NCBI GenBank assembly: GCA_031257815.1
Contig: JAIRNX010000145.1
Coordinates: 1 to 6,538 of the forward strand
Direction of reading: 5' to 3'
DNA length: 6,538 bases
From: Lactobacillales bacterium
Lineage (GTDB): Bacteria > Bacillota > Bacilli > Lactobacillales > Streptococcaceae
This document shows positions 1-6,477 of this stretch, in pieces; position 1 is the first letter of the stretch, and each line of letters starts with the position of its first letter. Both the position numbers and the translations under genes were made by a program. The notes under the pieces were generated by a model. It had not been told where the DNA came from and made no database searches. It saw only the letters and a program-made list of their open reading frames with translations.

Positions 1-2127
1 GAGAGTGGAAAGGAGATTGTGGAAGAAGAGAATTTGGGTGAAGAAGAACAAGTGAGAGTTTTGAGGGAGGAAGAAGGGAGTGAATACGGTGCTAAGTTAA
101 GATTGAAGGAAGAAGAGGATTTGGGTCATGAAGAAGAAAGAGTTTTAGATTTTCCCTATTCTCAAAAAGATAAAATAGATTTATTTGCTCAGAAGTTAAC
201 ATTTAAAAAAGATCAAGCTAGGTATGCCAATCTTGTGTATAAATTTTTTCACGAAAATTCTATGACTCGTAATTTCTTTTTAGAAGCAACTCCAGGAATT
301 GGCAAATCGATAGGTTATTTATTTCCTATGTCTTTTTATGCGACAAAAGAAAAACCATTGATTGTCTCTACTAGTTCTACTTTTTTGCAGCAACAATTGC
401 TTAAAGAAGCAGTAGTGCTTATCAATAAAGTTATTCCATATAAACTTAAGGCAACTTTAGTAAAAGCAAGGGAAAATTATATAGATTTAGCGGCTTTTGC
501 TAGAACACTTGATTGTACACTTGATCAAAAGCAATTTGTTGTTTATCAAATGGCTGTTTTAGTTTGGTTGCTTGAAACAAAAACAGGAGATCTGGATGAG
601 TTGGCGCAAAAAAATGAAAGTCATTTATTTTTTAAACAAATAGCTCATAAGGGAATATATAACTTAAACCCCCAAAATCCTTTTTATGAAGTTGATTTTT
701 TAAGATTGCAAAAAAAGCGGATAAAAAATAGCAATCTTTTGTTAACAACTCATGAATTCTTAGTGCAAGATCACCTGTGTAAAACTCCACTTTTACCAGC
801 TAGTGATGGCTTAATCTTGGATGAAGCTCATCAGCTGCCAAGTATTTTACAAAAAGCAACACGAGTTTCGTTAAATCTGATGCAAATTTTACGAAATATT
901 AAATTGTTAACAAATCAAAATACAGGCTTGCTTAATTTGTATCCAGTTGATTCATTAAATGAGATTTTATTAGACATCTTTTCTCTTATTTCAAGCATGC
1001 TTGAAAAGATTGATTTAGAAGATGAGCATAAACAAAATTTTGAATTTCATGATAATTTCTTGTTGAAAGAAAAGGAAAACTTAAAAATTTGTTTAGCTGA
1101 CTTGGGGAAGGTTTATAAAAATTTTGAAAAGACTTTAAAAAATGAACTTAGCTTAGAGCAATTATTTTGGTATGAAGATATTGATGAATTACTTTTGTCG
1201 ATTCTCCAGGACTTGCTAAATTTAATCTTCCTTATAGAAGCTAAAGGAAGTCAATATTCAAAGGATATTTCTTGGTCCAAAGAAGAGAATGTCCCATTAT
1301 TGCAGATGGTTGATTTTAGTGTAAATTCTTTAATTGAAAGTAATTGGCGTAGACGCTATCCAAAAATATTATATACTTCAGCTACACTGACTACTTGGAA
1401 AAATCGCGAATTTTTACCGAAAAGTTTGCAATTAACAAATTATGAAGTAAAAAAAATTAATTCCTCCGATAGCCAAAAGAAGGAGGATTTGATTAATGTT
1501 TATCTTCCGCTTGTTCATGGACTAGCGTATGAAAATATAGAAATATTATCGGATTTTCTTAAAGAAGTAATTTACACACATAAGCGTCGCATTTTGGTAT
1601 TGTTTTCTGATTTAGACAGTTTAACTAAGATGTATCATTATTTTTATAAGTTAGCACGTACTATGGGGTATGAGCTATTTGCTCAAACAATTTCTGGAAG
1701 GAAAGAAAAATTAGTTCAGTGTTTTCTCTCTTCAGAAAGCGCACTTCTTTTTGGAGCTGATGCTTTTTGGGAAGGAATCGATTTTCCTGCGGGGACGTTA
1801 GACATTGTAATAATTATGAGAATTCCACTGGATTATAAAAAGAAGAAAAGGAATCTAGACTTTGCTAATTATTTAGAAGAAAAAGGGAAGGATCCTTTTC
1901 AAGATTATTTTCTACCTAATGCCGCAATGCTTCTGCGGCAAGCTTTTGCGCGTTTGATGCGTTCAAATGGCAAAAGAGTAGCTTTTATCTTCTTAGACCA
2001 CCGTATTAGAGTTGAGAAATATTCAAGAATTTTAGAAAATGCTTTGCCTCAAGGTATTACATTTTTAGCTGAGAATACCACAAAAACGATCAAAGCTCTT
2101 GATAAACATTTGGTGTTTAGTATATGA
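1..2127 (+). CDS. dinG: DinG-family helicase-like protein, 5' end outside window
   Basis: Superfamily 2 DEAH-type ATPase of the DinG/XPD group, cytoplasmic, linked to DNA repair and replication. Numbering from the GTG at 19, visible motifs are Walker A ATPGIGKS (90–97), Walker B DEAH (268–271), SATL (454–457), a motif V region ADAFWEGID (580–588) and motif VI QAFARLMR (641–648), where Ala replaces the usual Gly. The frame is open through base 1 with no stop. The AAAGGAG at 9–15 lies only 3 nt from that GTG, so I treat the gene as partial and the GTG as internal. Full-length DinG of Bacilli is about 900 residues with an N-terminal DnaQ-like exonuclease, which would lie upstream; the Glu-rich residues 1–45 would then be the interdomain linker. 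The four Fe–S cysteines of the E. coli enzyme are not visible: the usual NYxC site reads NYID. This agrees with Firmicutes DinG; the S. aureus protein is reported to act as a nuclease rather than a helicase. First gene of the dinG–ypmB–asnS operon. Confidence 0.9.
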   Translation, partial: ESGKEIVEEENLGEEEQVRVLREEEGSEYGAKLRLKEEEDLGHEEERVLDFPYSQKDKIDLFAQKLTFKKDQARYANLVYKFFHENSMTRNFFLEATPGIGKSIGYLFPMSFYATKEKPLIVSTSSTFLQQQLLKEAVVLINKVIPYKLKATLVKARENYIDLAAFARTLDCTLDQKQFVVYQMAVLVWLLETKTGDLDELAQKNESHLFFKQIAHKGIYNLNPQNPFYEVDFLRLQKKRIKNSNLLLTTHEFLVQDHLCKTPLLPASDGLILDEAHQLPSILQKATRVSLNLMQILRNIKLLTNQNTGLLNLYPVDSLNEILLDIFSLISSMLEKIDLEDEHKQNFEFHDNFLLKEKENLKICLADLGKVYKNFEKTLKNELSLEQLFWYEDIDELLLSILQDLLNLIFLIEAKGSQYSKDISWSKEENVPLLQMVDFSVNSLIESNWRRRYPKILYTSATLTTWKNREFLPKSLQLTNYEVKKINSSDSQKKEDLINVYLPLVHGLAYENIEILSDFLKEVIYTHKRRILVLFSDLDSLTKMYHYFYKLARTMGYELFAQTISGRKEKLVQCFLSSESALLFGADAFWEGIDFPAGTLDIVIIMRIPLDYKKKKRNLDFANYLEEKGKDPFQDYFLPNAAMLLRQAFARLMRSNGKRVAFIFLDHRIRVEKYSRILENALPQGITFLAENTTKTIKALDKHLVFSI
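22..150 (+). repeat. Internal duplication in acidic linker of DinG
   Basis: Two similar segments 87 bp (29 codons) apart, at 22–66 and 109–150. Both read EEE-(N/D)-L-G-x-EEE-x-RVL, namely EEENLGEEEQVRVL and EEEDLGHEEERVL, and the DNA matches closely too. They form the Glu-rich stretch before the helicase core. It looks like an in-frame tandem duplication within a flexible linker; more copies may lie upstream of the window. Confidence 0.6.
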
Positions 2128-2143
2128 GTTCTGTTAATGAACT

Positions 2144-2151
2144 AAAAGGAG
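2144..2151 (+). promoter_or_regulatory. Ribosome binding site that supports the TTG start of ypmB
   Basis: AAAAGGAG lies 12 nt before TTG 2164. An in-frame TAA at 2143–2145 rules out a longer protein. The next in-frame ATG (2209) would remove the basic segment before the membrane helix, so TTG is the best start despite the rather long spacing. Confidence 0.55.
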
Positions 2152-2163
2152 ACGAGTCAAGGT

Positions 2164-2664
2164 TTGGGATTAAAATGGAAAACAAGTGTTACAAGATTTG
2201 AGAAAGTTATGCTTATCATTTTGGCACTGGTTTTGTTTTTATTTGTTAGTTGCACTTTAATTTTTTTTCGAGCTAATCAACCAATGTTTGTAGCTAAAAT
2301 GCAAACTACAGCGATTGCGAAATCTGCTGTTGGTATGAAAAAAGTTAAAAAATTTTATCATTTTACAAGACGAAAGACATATTATTCCGTCAAGGGACGT
2401 GATAGCGATAACAAAGAGGTATATGTTATTGTTCCTGAAAGTGGATCAATGGTTACGGTTATTGAAAAGAGTCAAGGAATTACTGAAGAAAAAGCTGCTT
2501 TATTGGTGAAAGATTCTGTACAAAAAGTGCTGTCAACTAATATCGGAATATATAATGATAAACTTGTGTGGGAAGTTGTAACAAAGTCAAACACGAAAAA
2601 TTACAATTATTATTTATTGGATTTTAAAACAGGCCAAAATATAAAAGAATTGAAGGATGTTTAA
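2164..2664 (+). CDS. ypmB: YpmB-like membrane-anchored protein (DUF5590)
   Basis: Small protein with a basic N-terminus, one membrane helix at about residues 16–35 and a C-terminal region predicted to lie outside the cell. Length (166 residues), the fold-type pattern (KTYYSVKGRDSDNKEVYVIVP, then GITEEKAA and the end YNYYLLDFKTGQNIKEL) and the position between dinG and asnS all match YpmB of Bacilli, which carries a PepSY-like DUF5590 domain. Its function is unknown; a cell-envelope or regulatory role is only inference. It starts 36 bp after the dinG stop with a TTG codon, and its stop TAA directly touches the ATG of asnS, so translation of the two is probably coupled. The aspB gene found between ypmB and asnS in B. 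subtilis is absent here, as in many lactobacilli. Confidence 0.8.
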   Translation: MGLKWKTSVTRFEKVMLIILALVLFLFVSCTLIFFRANQPMFVAKMQTTAIAKSAVGMKKVKKFYHFTRRKTYYSVKGRDSDNKEVYVIVPESGSMVTVIEKSQGITEEKAALLVKDSVQKVLSTNIGIYNDKLVWEVVTKSNTKNYNYYLLDFKTGQNIKELKDV

Positions 2665-3978
2665 ATGGAGAAAATATTAGCAAAAGATTTAGTAAACATT
2701 ATTAATGCTAAAAAGTATGTAGGCAAGACGGTTAAGATTGGTGCGTGGATTGTGGGTAAACGCTCCTCCGGGAGGATTGCTTTTTTGCAGCTTCGAGATG
2801 GAACTGCTTATTTTCAAGGAGTTGTGGTCAAAGCAGAGATAGGAGACGATGTATTTGCTTTAGCTAAACGTTTGGAGCAAGAGTCTTCGGTCATTGTAAC
2901 AGGTGTGATTCGTGAAGATACGCGTTCAAAATTTGGTTATGAATTATATGTGACTGATTTAGAGTTAGTAGGAGAGTCTCATGATTATCCAATTACACCC
3001 AAAGAACATGGCATTGATTTTTTAATGGATCATCGTAATTTATGGTTACGTTCAAGAAAGCAGCACGCCCTTATGCAAGTGCGCAATGAAATTATTCGTG
3101 CTACATATGAATTTTTTAATGCTCGCGGCTTTATAAAGATCGATTCGCCGATTTTAACGGATACTTCAGCAGAAGGAACAACCGATTTATTTGAAACGGA
3201 TTATTTTGGCAAGTCGGCCTTTTTAGCACAAACGGGTCAACTTTATGCTGAGGCGGGGGCGATGGCTTTTGGTAAGGTGTTTACTTTTGGTCCAACTTTT
3301 CGGGCGGAAAAGTCGAAAACGCGTCGTCATTTAACGGAGTTTTGGATGATTGAGCCAGAGATGGCGTTTATGCATCAAGAAGAGTCTTTGGAAGTTCAGG
3401 AGCAGTATATAGTATTTTTAGTTGAAAAAGTGCTGGAAAATTGTGACTATGCTTTGGATGTTTTGAAGCGCAATAAAGAGTTGTTGAAAAAATATACACA
3501 GTTGCCATATCCAAAGATTACTTATGATGAGGCAATTGAGTTATTGAAGAAAAATGATTTTGATGTTTCTTGGGGCGATGATTTTGGTTCACCGGAAGAA
3601 ACATTTATTGCAAACTCATTTGAAAAACCCGTTTTTATTTTAAATTACCCTAAAGAGATCAAAGCTTTTTATATGAAGCCGCATCCGCTTAGAGATGATG
3701 TTGTCATTTGTGCGGATTTAATTGCCTCTGAAGGTTATGGTGAAATTATTGGTGGTAGTGAGCGGGCTGTGGAGCTTGATTATTTAGAAGAACAATTGCA
3801 AAAGTATAACTTAAAGGCTGAGGATTATGAATGGTATTTGGATTTGCGCAGATTTGGTTCAGTGCCGCACTCTGGCTTTGGTTTAGGCTTAGAGCGGGTT
3901 GTTACGTGGATTGCTGGGAAAGAGCACATTCGTGAAGCAATTCCATTTCCGCGGACATTAAATCGTCTTTTTCCGTAA
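2665..3978 (+). CDS. asnS: Asparaginyl-tRNA synthetase
   Basis: Class IIb aminoacyl-tRNA synthetase that charges tRNA-Asn with asparagine using ATP in the cytoplasm. The 437-residue length is normal for a bacterial AsnRS. An N-terminal OB-fold anticodon-binding domain (about 15–110, including [20 protein letters not shown]) precedes the catalytic core. Motif 1 lies around [13 protein letters not shown] (150–162), motif 2 starts at [15 protein letters not shown] (212–226) with Arg213 and Glu215, and motif 3 is [10 protein letters not shown] (404–413) with the ATP-binding Arg411. The sequence [21 protein letters not shown] is the family's active-site segment. The ATG follows the ypmB stop without a gap, and GAAGGA within the ypmB end sits 7–8 nt upstream as ribosome binding site. 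No T-box leader is seen, so expression depends on the operon promoter outside the window. The usual downstream neighbour dnaD is missing. Confidence 0.97.
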   Translation: MEKILAKDLVNIINAKKYVGKTVKIGAWIVGKRSSGRIAFLQLRDGTAYFQGVVVKAEIGDDVFALAKRLEQESSVIVTGVIREDTRSKFGYELYVTDLELVGESHDYPITPKEHGIDFLMDHRNLWLRSRKQHALMQVRNEIIRATYEFFNARGFIKIDSPILTDTSAEGTTDLFETDYFGKSAFLAQTGQLYAEAGAMAFGKVFTFGPTFRAEKSKTRRHLTEFWMIEPEMAFMHQEESLEVQEQYIVFLVEKVLENCDYALDVLKRNKELLKKYTQLPYPKITYDEAIELLKKNDFDVSWGDDFGSPEETFIANSFEKPVFILNYPKEIKAFYMKPHPLRDDVVICADLIASEGYGEIIGGSERAVELDYLEEQLQKYNLKAEDYEWYLDLRRFGSVPHSGFGLGLERVVTWIAGKEHIREAIPFPRTLNRLFP

Positions 3979-3979
3979 G

Positions 3980-4136
3980 AAAGCTTTACTTATAGGTTTG
4001 GAGCAGTATAAACTAGCGGCTAAATGTTGTATGAGGGGTGGGTCGCTTGAGAAGCAAAAGAGATAGTGCAACGCGCTTTGGATTTAGACGATTTAGAAAT
4101 GCTTATCTTTAAGCTGCTAAAGATGATTTGATGTAA
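3980..4136 (+). pseudogene. Frame-broken coding relic downstream of asnS
   Basis: Three short pieces of protein-like sequence sit in different frames with no usable start. From 3980 the frame reads KALLIGLEQYKLAAKCCMRG up to about 4049. The next piece, from 4051, contains RALDLDDLEMLIFKLLK and ends in TGA. A further shift gives AAKDDLM and TAA at 4134–4136. Joined, they look like the C-terminal ~50 residues of a helical protein damaged by two frameshifts. The GLEQ…AAK…SLEEAKEI style vaguely recalls the tail of Rpn/PD-(D/E)XK transposase-like nucleases, but I cannot assign it. It does not look like DnaD, the expected gene here. Confidence 0.4.
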
Positions 4137-4189
4137 AAACCTCGTATAAATAAAGTTACTTACTTCCTTTATTATTATACGAGGTTTTT
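4135..4189 (+). terminator. Bidirectional intrinsic terminator between convergent genes
   Basis: The arm 4135–4149 (AAAAACCTCGTATAA) pairs perfectly over 15 bp with 4175–4189. The stem extends by six more pairs (4150–4155 with 4167–4172) past a 2-nt bulge and closes on an 11-nt loop (4156–4166). The left arm begins with an A-run and the right arm ends with a T-run, so the hairpin has a U-tract on either strand. It can terminate the asnS operon from the left and the lipoprotein genes, whose last stop is at 4199, from the right. Confidence 0.88.
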
Positions 4190-4198
4190 AAAGTAAAA

Positions 4199-5014
4199 TT
4201 AAGCAGGGCAAATTCCTATAGCTTGTGCTTCTATGATACCCCAATGGGTATCTAAAACGCTTTTTAAGTTATAAAATTGCCTTCTTTCATACCTTGGATG
4301 TACATGAGTAAACCAAATAACTGCATTTTCTACGGGTGCATCAAGACTCGGTGTTACTATATAACCACAAGTAAGAGTTCCAAAATTAAGACTAACAGGA
4401 ATCACTTTTAAATTATCAGTCCTTAAATTAAACGGCAATTCAGCTATCTTTAAACATGGCTCTCTTTCCCATTTATCAGTTGACTGGGCAGCCGGGACTT
4501 CACTTTCCATCATAGCGATCTCTTCTTCATATGTTGTTCCTGCGCCAATATTCATAAATTTTACTTCCTTAACTTTTTTTGGTTTTGCTGTTTTATTTAC
4601 TATTTCTTCAATACTTTTATTATTATTATTGTTTAACTTTACATTAAATGATGCTAATTGTGGGCCCATTCCTGAAAAAATTCCCTCTGTATTCTCATTT
4701 ATAGGAATAGATAAATTAAAATCTTTTGGGTTTTGCAGTACTTCCTTGACGAAGATAGGAGAATCATCAGCCGTTCTTGGTCTTTTATCAACAATTGTTT
4801 TAGAAGGCGCCATTACTTTTTGATACCAATCTTCTGATAAGTTTACATAATAAATATCTTCAGCTTGTTGTTCTATTTCTGATTTAAGCCAACTATCTGG
4901 ACTTATAGGTAGATATACACTTTTTATTGTTTGCTCAGTCATACAACTACCTACTACGCTAAAACTAAACATTGCTACACAATTTAATATTAACCCCATT
5001 AAAAATTTTTTCAT
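4199..5014 (-). CDS. Putative lipoprotein, paralog 1, unknown family
   Basis: I do not recognise this 271-residue protein. It starts with a classic export signal: MKK, a hydrophobic stretch (4–21) and the lipobox-like V-G-S-C with Cys24, so it is probably a lipid-anchored protein of the outer membrane face; cleavage by signal peptidase I is the alternative. Two regions follow: about 25–130, highly conserved with paralog 2 (WLKSEIE, EDWYQKVM, RTAD, LQNP), and a variable C-terminal half that keeps EEEIAMME, VIPVS and the YERRQFYNL block. An Asn run (NNNNNK) and a Lys-rich stretch (KPKKVKEVK) separate the halves like a linker. GAAGGGAAG (5022–5030) lies 7 nt before the ATG. It is the last gene of the minus-strand locus, ending 10 bp from the shared terminator. 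The 113-bp gap to paralog 2 has no convincing promoter, so it is probably co-transcribed. Confidence 0.8.
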   Translation of the reverse strand: MKKFLMGLILNCVAMFSFSVVGSCMTEQTIKSVYLPISPDSWLKSEIEQQAEDIYYVNLSEDWYQKVMAPSKTIVDKRPRTADDSPIFVKEVLQNPKDFNLSIPINENTEGIFSGMGPQLASFNVKLNNNNNKSIEEIVNKTAKPKKVKEVKFMNIGAGTTYEEEIAMMESEVPAAQSTDKWEREPCLKIAELPFNLRTDNLKVIPVSLNFGTLTCGYIVTPSLDAPVENAVIWFTHVHPRYERRQFYNLKSVLDTHWGIIEAQAIGICPA

Positions 5015-5086
5015 AATAAAACTTCCCTTCTTTTTTCTTTATTCTGATTTTTAGACTTCTTTGTAGCTTTAATAATCAAGAAAAGT
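5012..5086 (-). repeat. Leader repeat copy A, including a decayed peptidase tail
   Basis: This segment aligns with 5953–6018. Shared parts are the start codon, the ribosome binding site, the block ATTCTGATTTTTAGACTTC and the AATAATCAA(g)AAAAGT block. In copy B the last block is the end of the peptidase gene (TFDY-stop). In copy A it reads TFLDY-stop but has no gene in front. Copy A carries an 8-bp T/C-rich expansion (TTTTCTTT-like) behind the ribosome binding site. It is the mark of a tandem duplication. Confidence 0.7.
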
Positions 5087-5127
5087 TTTTAAGTTATAAA
5101 AAGCTTAATAAGTTAAGTAAAATCAAG

Positions 5128-5955
5128 CTAACTAGGTATAGGGAATTCATATGAAGGTGCTTTAAACACTTGTTCTTTTAATTCAATGCCCCTCCAATAA
5201 TTATTTAAGACAAAATCTAATTTATAAAATTTCCTTCTTTCATATCCTGATAACGGATAAGTAAACCAAATAAATGATTGATCTATAGCTTCTTCTTCAT
5301 TACGCGCTAATATCCATCCACCAGCGCAAGTTCCAATGCTAACAGGAATGATTTGCATATTCGTATTACTTAAATTAGATCGTAATTGTAGTAGCTCAGT
5401 TCCCTTTTGTTGTATATCATCATCTGCTACTGGAGCTTCCATCATACCTATCTCTTCTTCACATGTTGTTCCTCCTGCACCAAAGCTATTCAGAAGCTTT
5501 GCCTCAATAGCTCGTTTTGGTTTGCTTGGTTTATTTAATTTTAATATTCTTTCAATTGGTCCCGCATTAATATCATTTTTTACTTTTACGTAAAATGATG
5601 CTATTTGTGGTCCTAAAAGTCCATATTCATCTTCTATAGGAATAGATAAAATGAACTCCGTTATTGGGTTTTGTAATATTTTCTTGACGAGAATAGGAGA
5701 ACCATCAGCCGTCCTTAGCCTTTTCTCAACAATTGCTTTAGAAGGGACCATTACTTTTTGATACCAATCTTCTGGTAAGTTTTTTATGTAACGAATCTCT
5801 TGAGCTTGTCGTTCTATTTCTGATTTAAGCCAACTATTTTCTCTTATAGGTAGATATGCGCTTTTTATTGTTTGCTCAGTCATACAACTACCTACTCCGC
5901 TAAAACTAAACATTGCTACCCAACTTAACATTAACCCCATTAAAAATTTTTTCAT
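5128..5955 (-). CDS. Putative lipoprotein, paralog 2, unknown family
   Basis: Unrecognised 275-residue protein, clearly a sister of the downstream gene. By eye, about 74 of the first 96 aligned residues are identical, including MKKFLMGL, the signal core VAMFSFS, the lipobox VGSC (Cys24) and MTEQTIKS. Similarity drops sharply after residue ~140, leaving islands such as GAGGTTCEEEIGMME, IIPVS, IWFT and YERRKFYKL. The tail KAPSYEFPIPS is unique to this copy. Likely exported and lipid-anchored like its paralog. GAAGGGAAG (5963–5971) stands 7 nt before the ATG. The peptidase relic ends 48 bp upstream on the same strand, so the two were probably one transcription unit. With an IS630-like element now at the head of the locus, its promoter may be lost or replaced. 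Roles as substrate, inhibitor or surface partner of the peptidase are possible but unproven. Confidence 0.8.
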   Translation of the reverse strand: MKKFLMGLMLSWVAMFSFSGVGSCMTEQTIKSAYLPIRENSWLKSEIERQAQEIRYIKNLPEDWYQKVMVPSKAIVEKRLRTADGSPILVKKILQNPITEFILSIPIEDEYGLLGPQIASFYVKVKNDINAGPIERILKLNKPSKPKRAIEAKLLNSFGAGGTTCEEEIGMMEAPVADDDIQQKGTELLQLRSNLSNTNMQIIPVSIGTCAGGWILARNEEEAIDQSFIWFTYPLSGYERRKFYKLDFVLNNYWRGIELKEQVFKAPSYEFPIPS

Positions 5956-6018
5956 AATAAAACTTCCCTTCTTTAATTCTGATTTTTAGACTTCCCTAGT
6001 CATTCAATAATCAAAAGT
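5953..6018 (-). repeat. Leader repeat copy B, spanning peptidase 3' end
   Basis: Partner of the copy at 5012–5086. It runs from the paralog 2 start codon through its ribosome binding site and untranslated leader into the last codons of the peptidase relic (stop at 6004–6006). The presence of peptidase codons in the shared segment sets one edge of the duplicated unit inside the peptidase gene. Confidence 0.7.
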
Positions 6019-6421
6019 CGTATATTGGCAAATATTCCAGTTTATTGGCGCCACTCCGAGTCCATTAGCAATATCATGATTTGCTCCAGGACTGTTTCCC
6101 GCAACTGAGATCACATTTCCCCATGGATTATACAACCATAAACATTTTTCACTTATAACATTACTTGCTAAAAAAGCAACGCAACTGTGAGCTTCTGCAG
6201 GATCAACTGGATTTACAAATGTTACAATAACCATTCGATGATGATTAACAATTTCACCTCGTATAGCAGTCCATGAAGGCCCCGAATTTGTTGGATCAAC
6301 AGCTGTTAGAGTCCCTCTTACACTACAAATATTAGTCATCTCTTGATCGACAGCTTGTTCAGAATTGGCGAAAAACATCCCTTGACAAATGCGCGAGATT
6401 ACACTGAAATTACCCCATGTA
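6004..6421 (-). pseudogene. Papain-like cysteine peptidase, 5' part lost at IS630-like insertion
   Basis: The open frame resembles the C-terminal part of papain-like (C39_2/C70-type) bacterial cysteine peptidases. Numbered from the Met at 6378, W36-T-x-I-R-x-EI-x-N is followed by MVIVTF, then the His motif EAHSCVAFLAS (His64) and LWLYNPWGN (Asn84), the usual Cys–His–Asn layout. The frame continues upstream of that Met without a stop to about 6420, giving WGNFSVISRICQG, which resembles the CWAAS-type helix that carries the catalytic Cys. Here the residue before Trp is Thr, and beyond it the sequence turns into presumed IS DNA. The Met at 6378 has AAGGG directly adjacent with no spacing, so it is not a credible start. 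The signal peptide, pro-region and nucleophile are therefore missing, and the remnant is probably inactive. It sits 48 bp before paralog 2 and likely once led that operon. The alternative is that a shortened 124-residue protein is still made. Confidence 0.6.
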
Positions 6422-6443
6422 TAGTGCTTTAATCTAAAAAATA

Positions 6444-6471
6444 TTAATATTCTTAGCCAATGAGTTATAAT
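6444..6471 (+). promoter_or_regulatory. Candidate promoter of the IS630-like transposase
   Basis: A perfect −10 box TATAAT (6466–6471) is preceded by TTAATA (6444–6449), a 4/6 match to TTGACA, with a 16-nt spacer. Transcription would start about 7 nt after the −10 box, at the A of the transposase ATG (6478). No ribosome binding site is seen, so the message may be leaderless. In such AT-rich DNA a chance match is possible. Confidence 0.35.
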
Positions 6472-6477
6472 AAAAAC

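Noticed and set aside
19..21. GTG as true start of dinG
   Set aside because: The ribosome-binding-like AAAGGAG is only 3 nt away and the frame stays open to base 1, so an upstream start with the exonuclease domain is more likely.
2124..2201. 25-codon frame beginning at ATGA overlapping the dinG stop (MSSVNELKGDESRFG…)
   Set aside because: The overlap is attractive and it could be the original ypmB N-terminus before a frameshift, but the frame ends quickly and TTG 2164 already gives a full-length YpmB with a ribosome binding site.
4629..4823. 64-codon plus-strand open frame
   Set aside because: It lies wholly antisense to paralog 1, has no ribosome binding site and shows no recognisable features; a shadow of the real gene.
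5461..5500. GAGG motif in paralog 2 as a double-glycine cleavage site for the cysteine peptidase
   Set aside because: Paralog 1 has only GAG at the same place, and the site is mid-protein rather than after a leader; too weak to claim.
5336..5593. 85-codon plus-strand open frame with Ser/Phe-rich product
   Set aside because: Antisense to paralog 2; it mirrors the shadow frame in the sister gene and has no start signal.
6382..6410. TTGACA with a 17-nt spacer and TGAAAT on the plus strand
   Set aside because: It lies inside the antisense of the peptidase coding sequence with a weak −10; probably chance, though it could feed into the IS.
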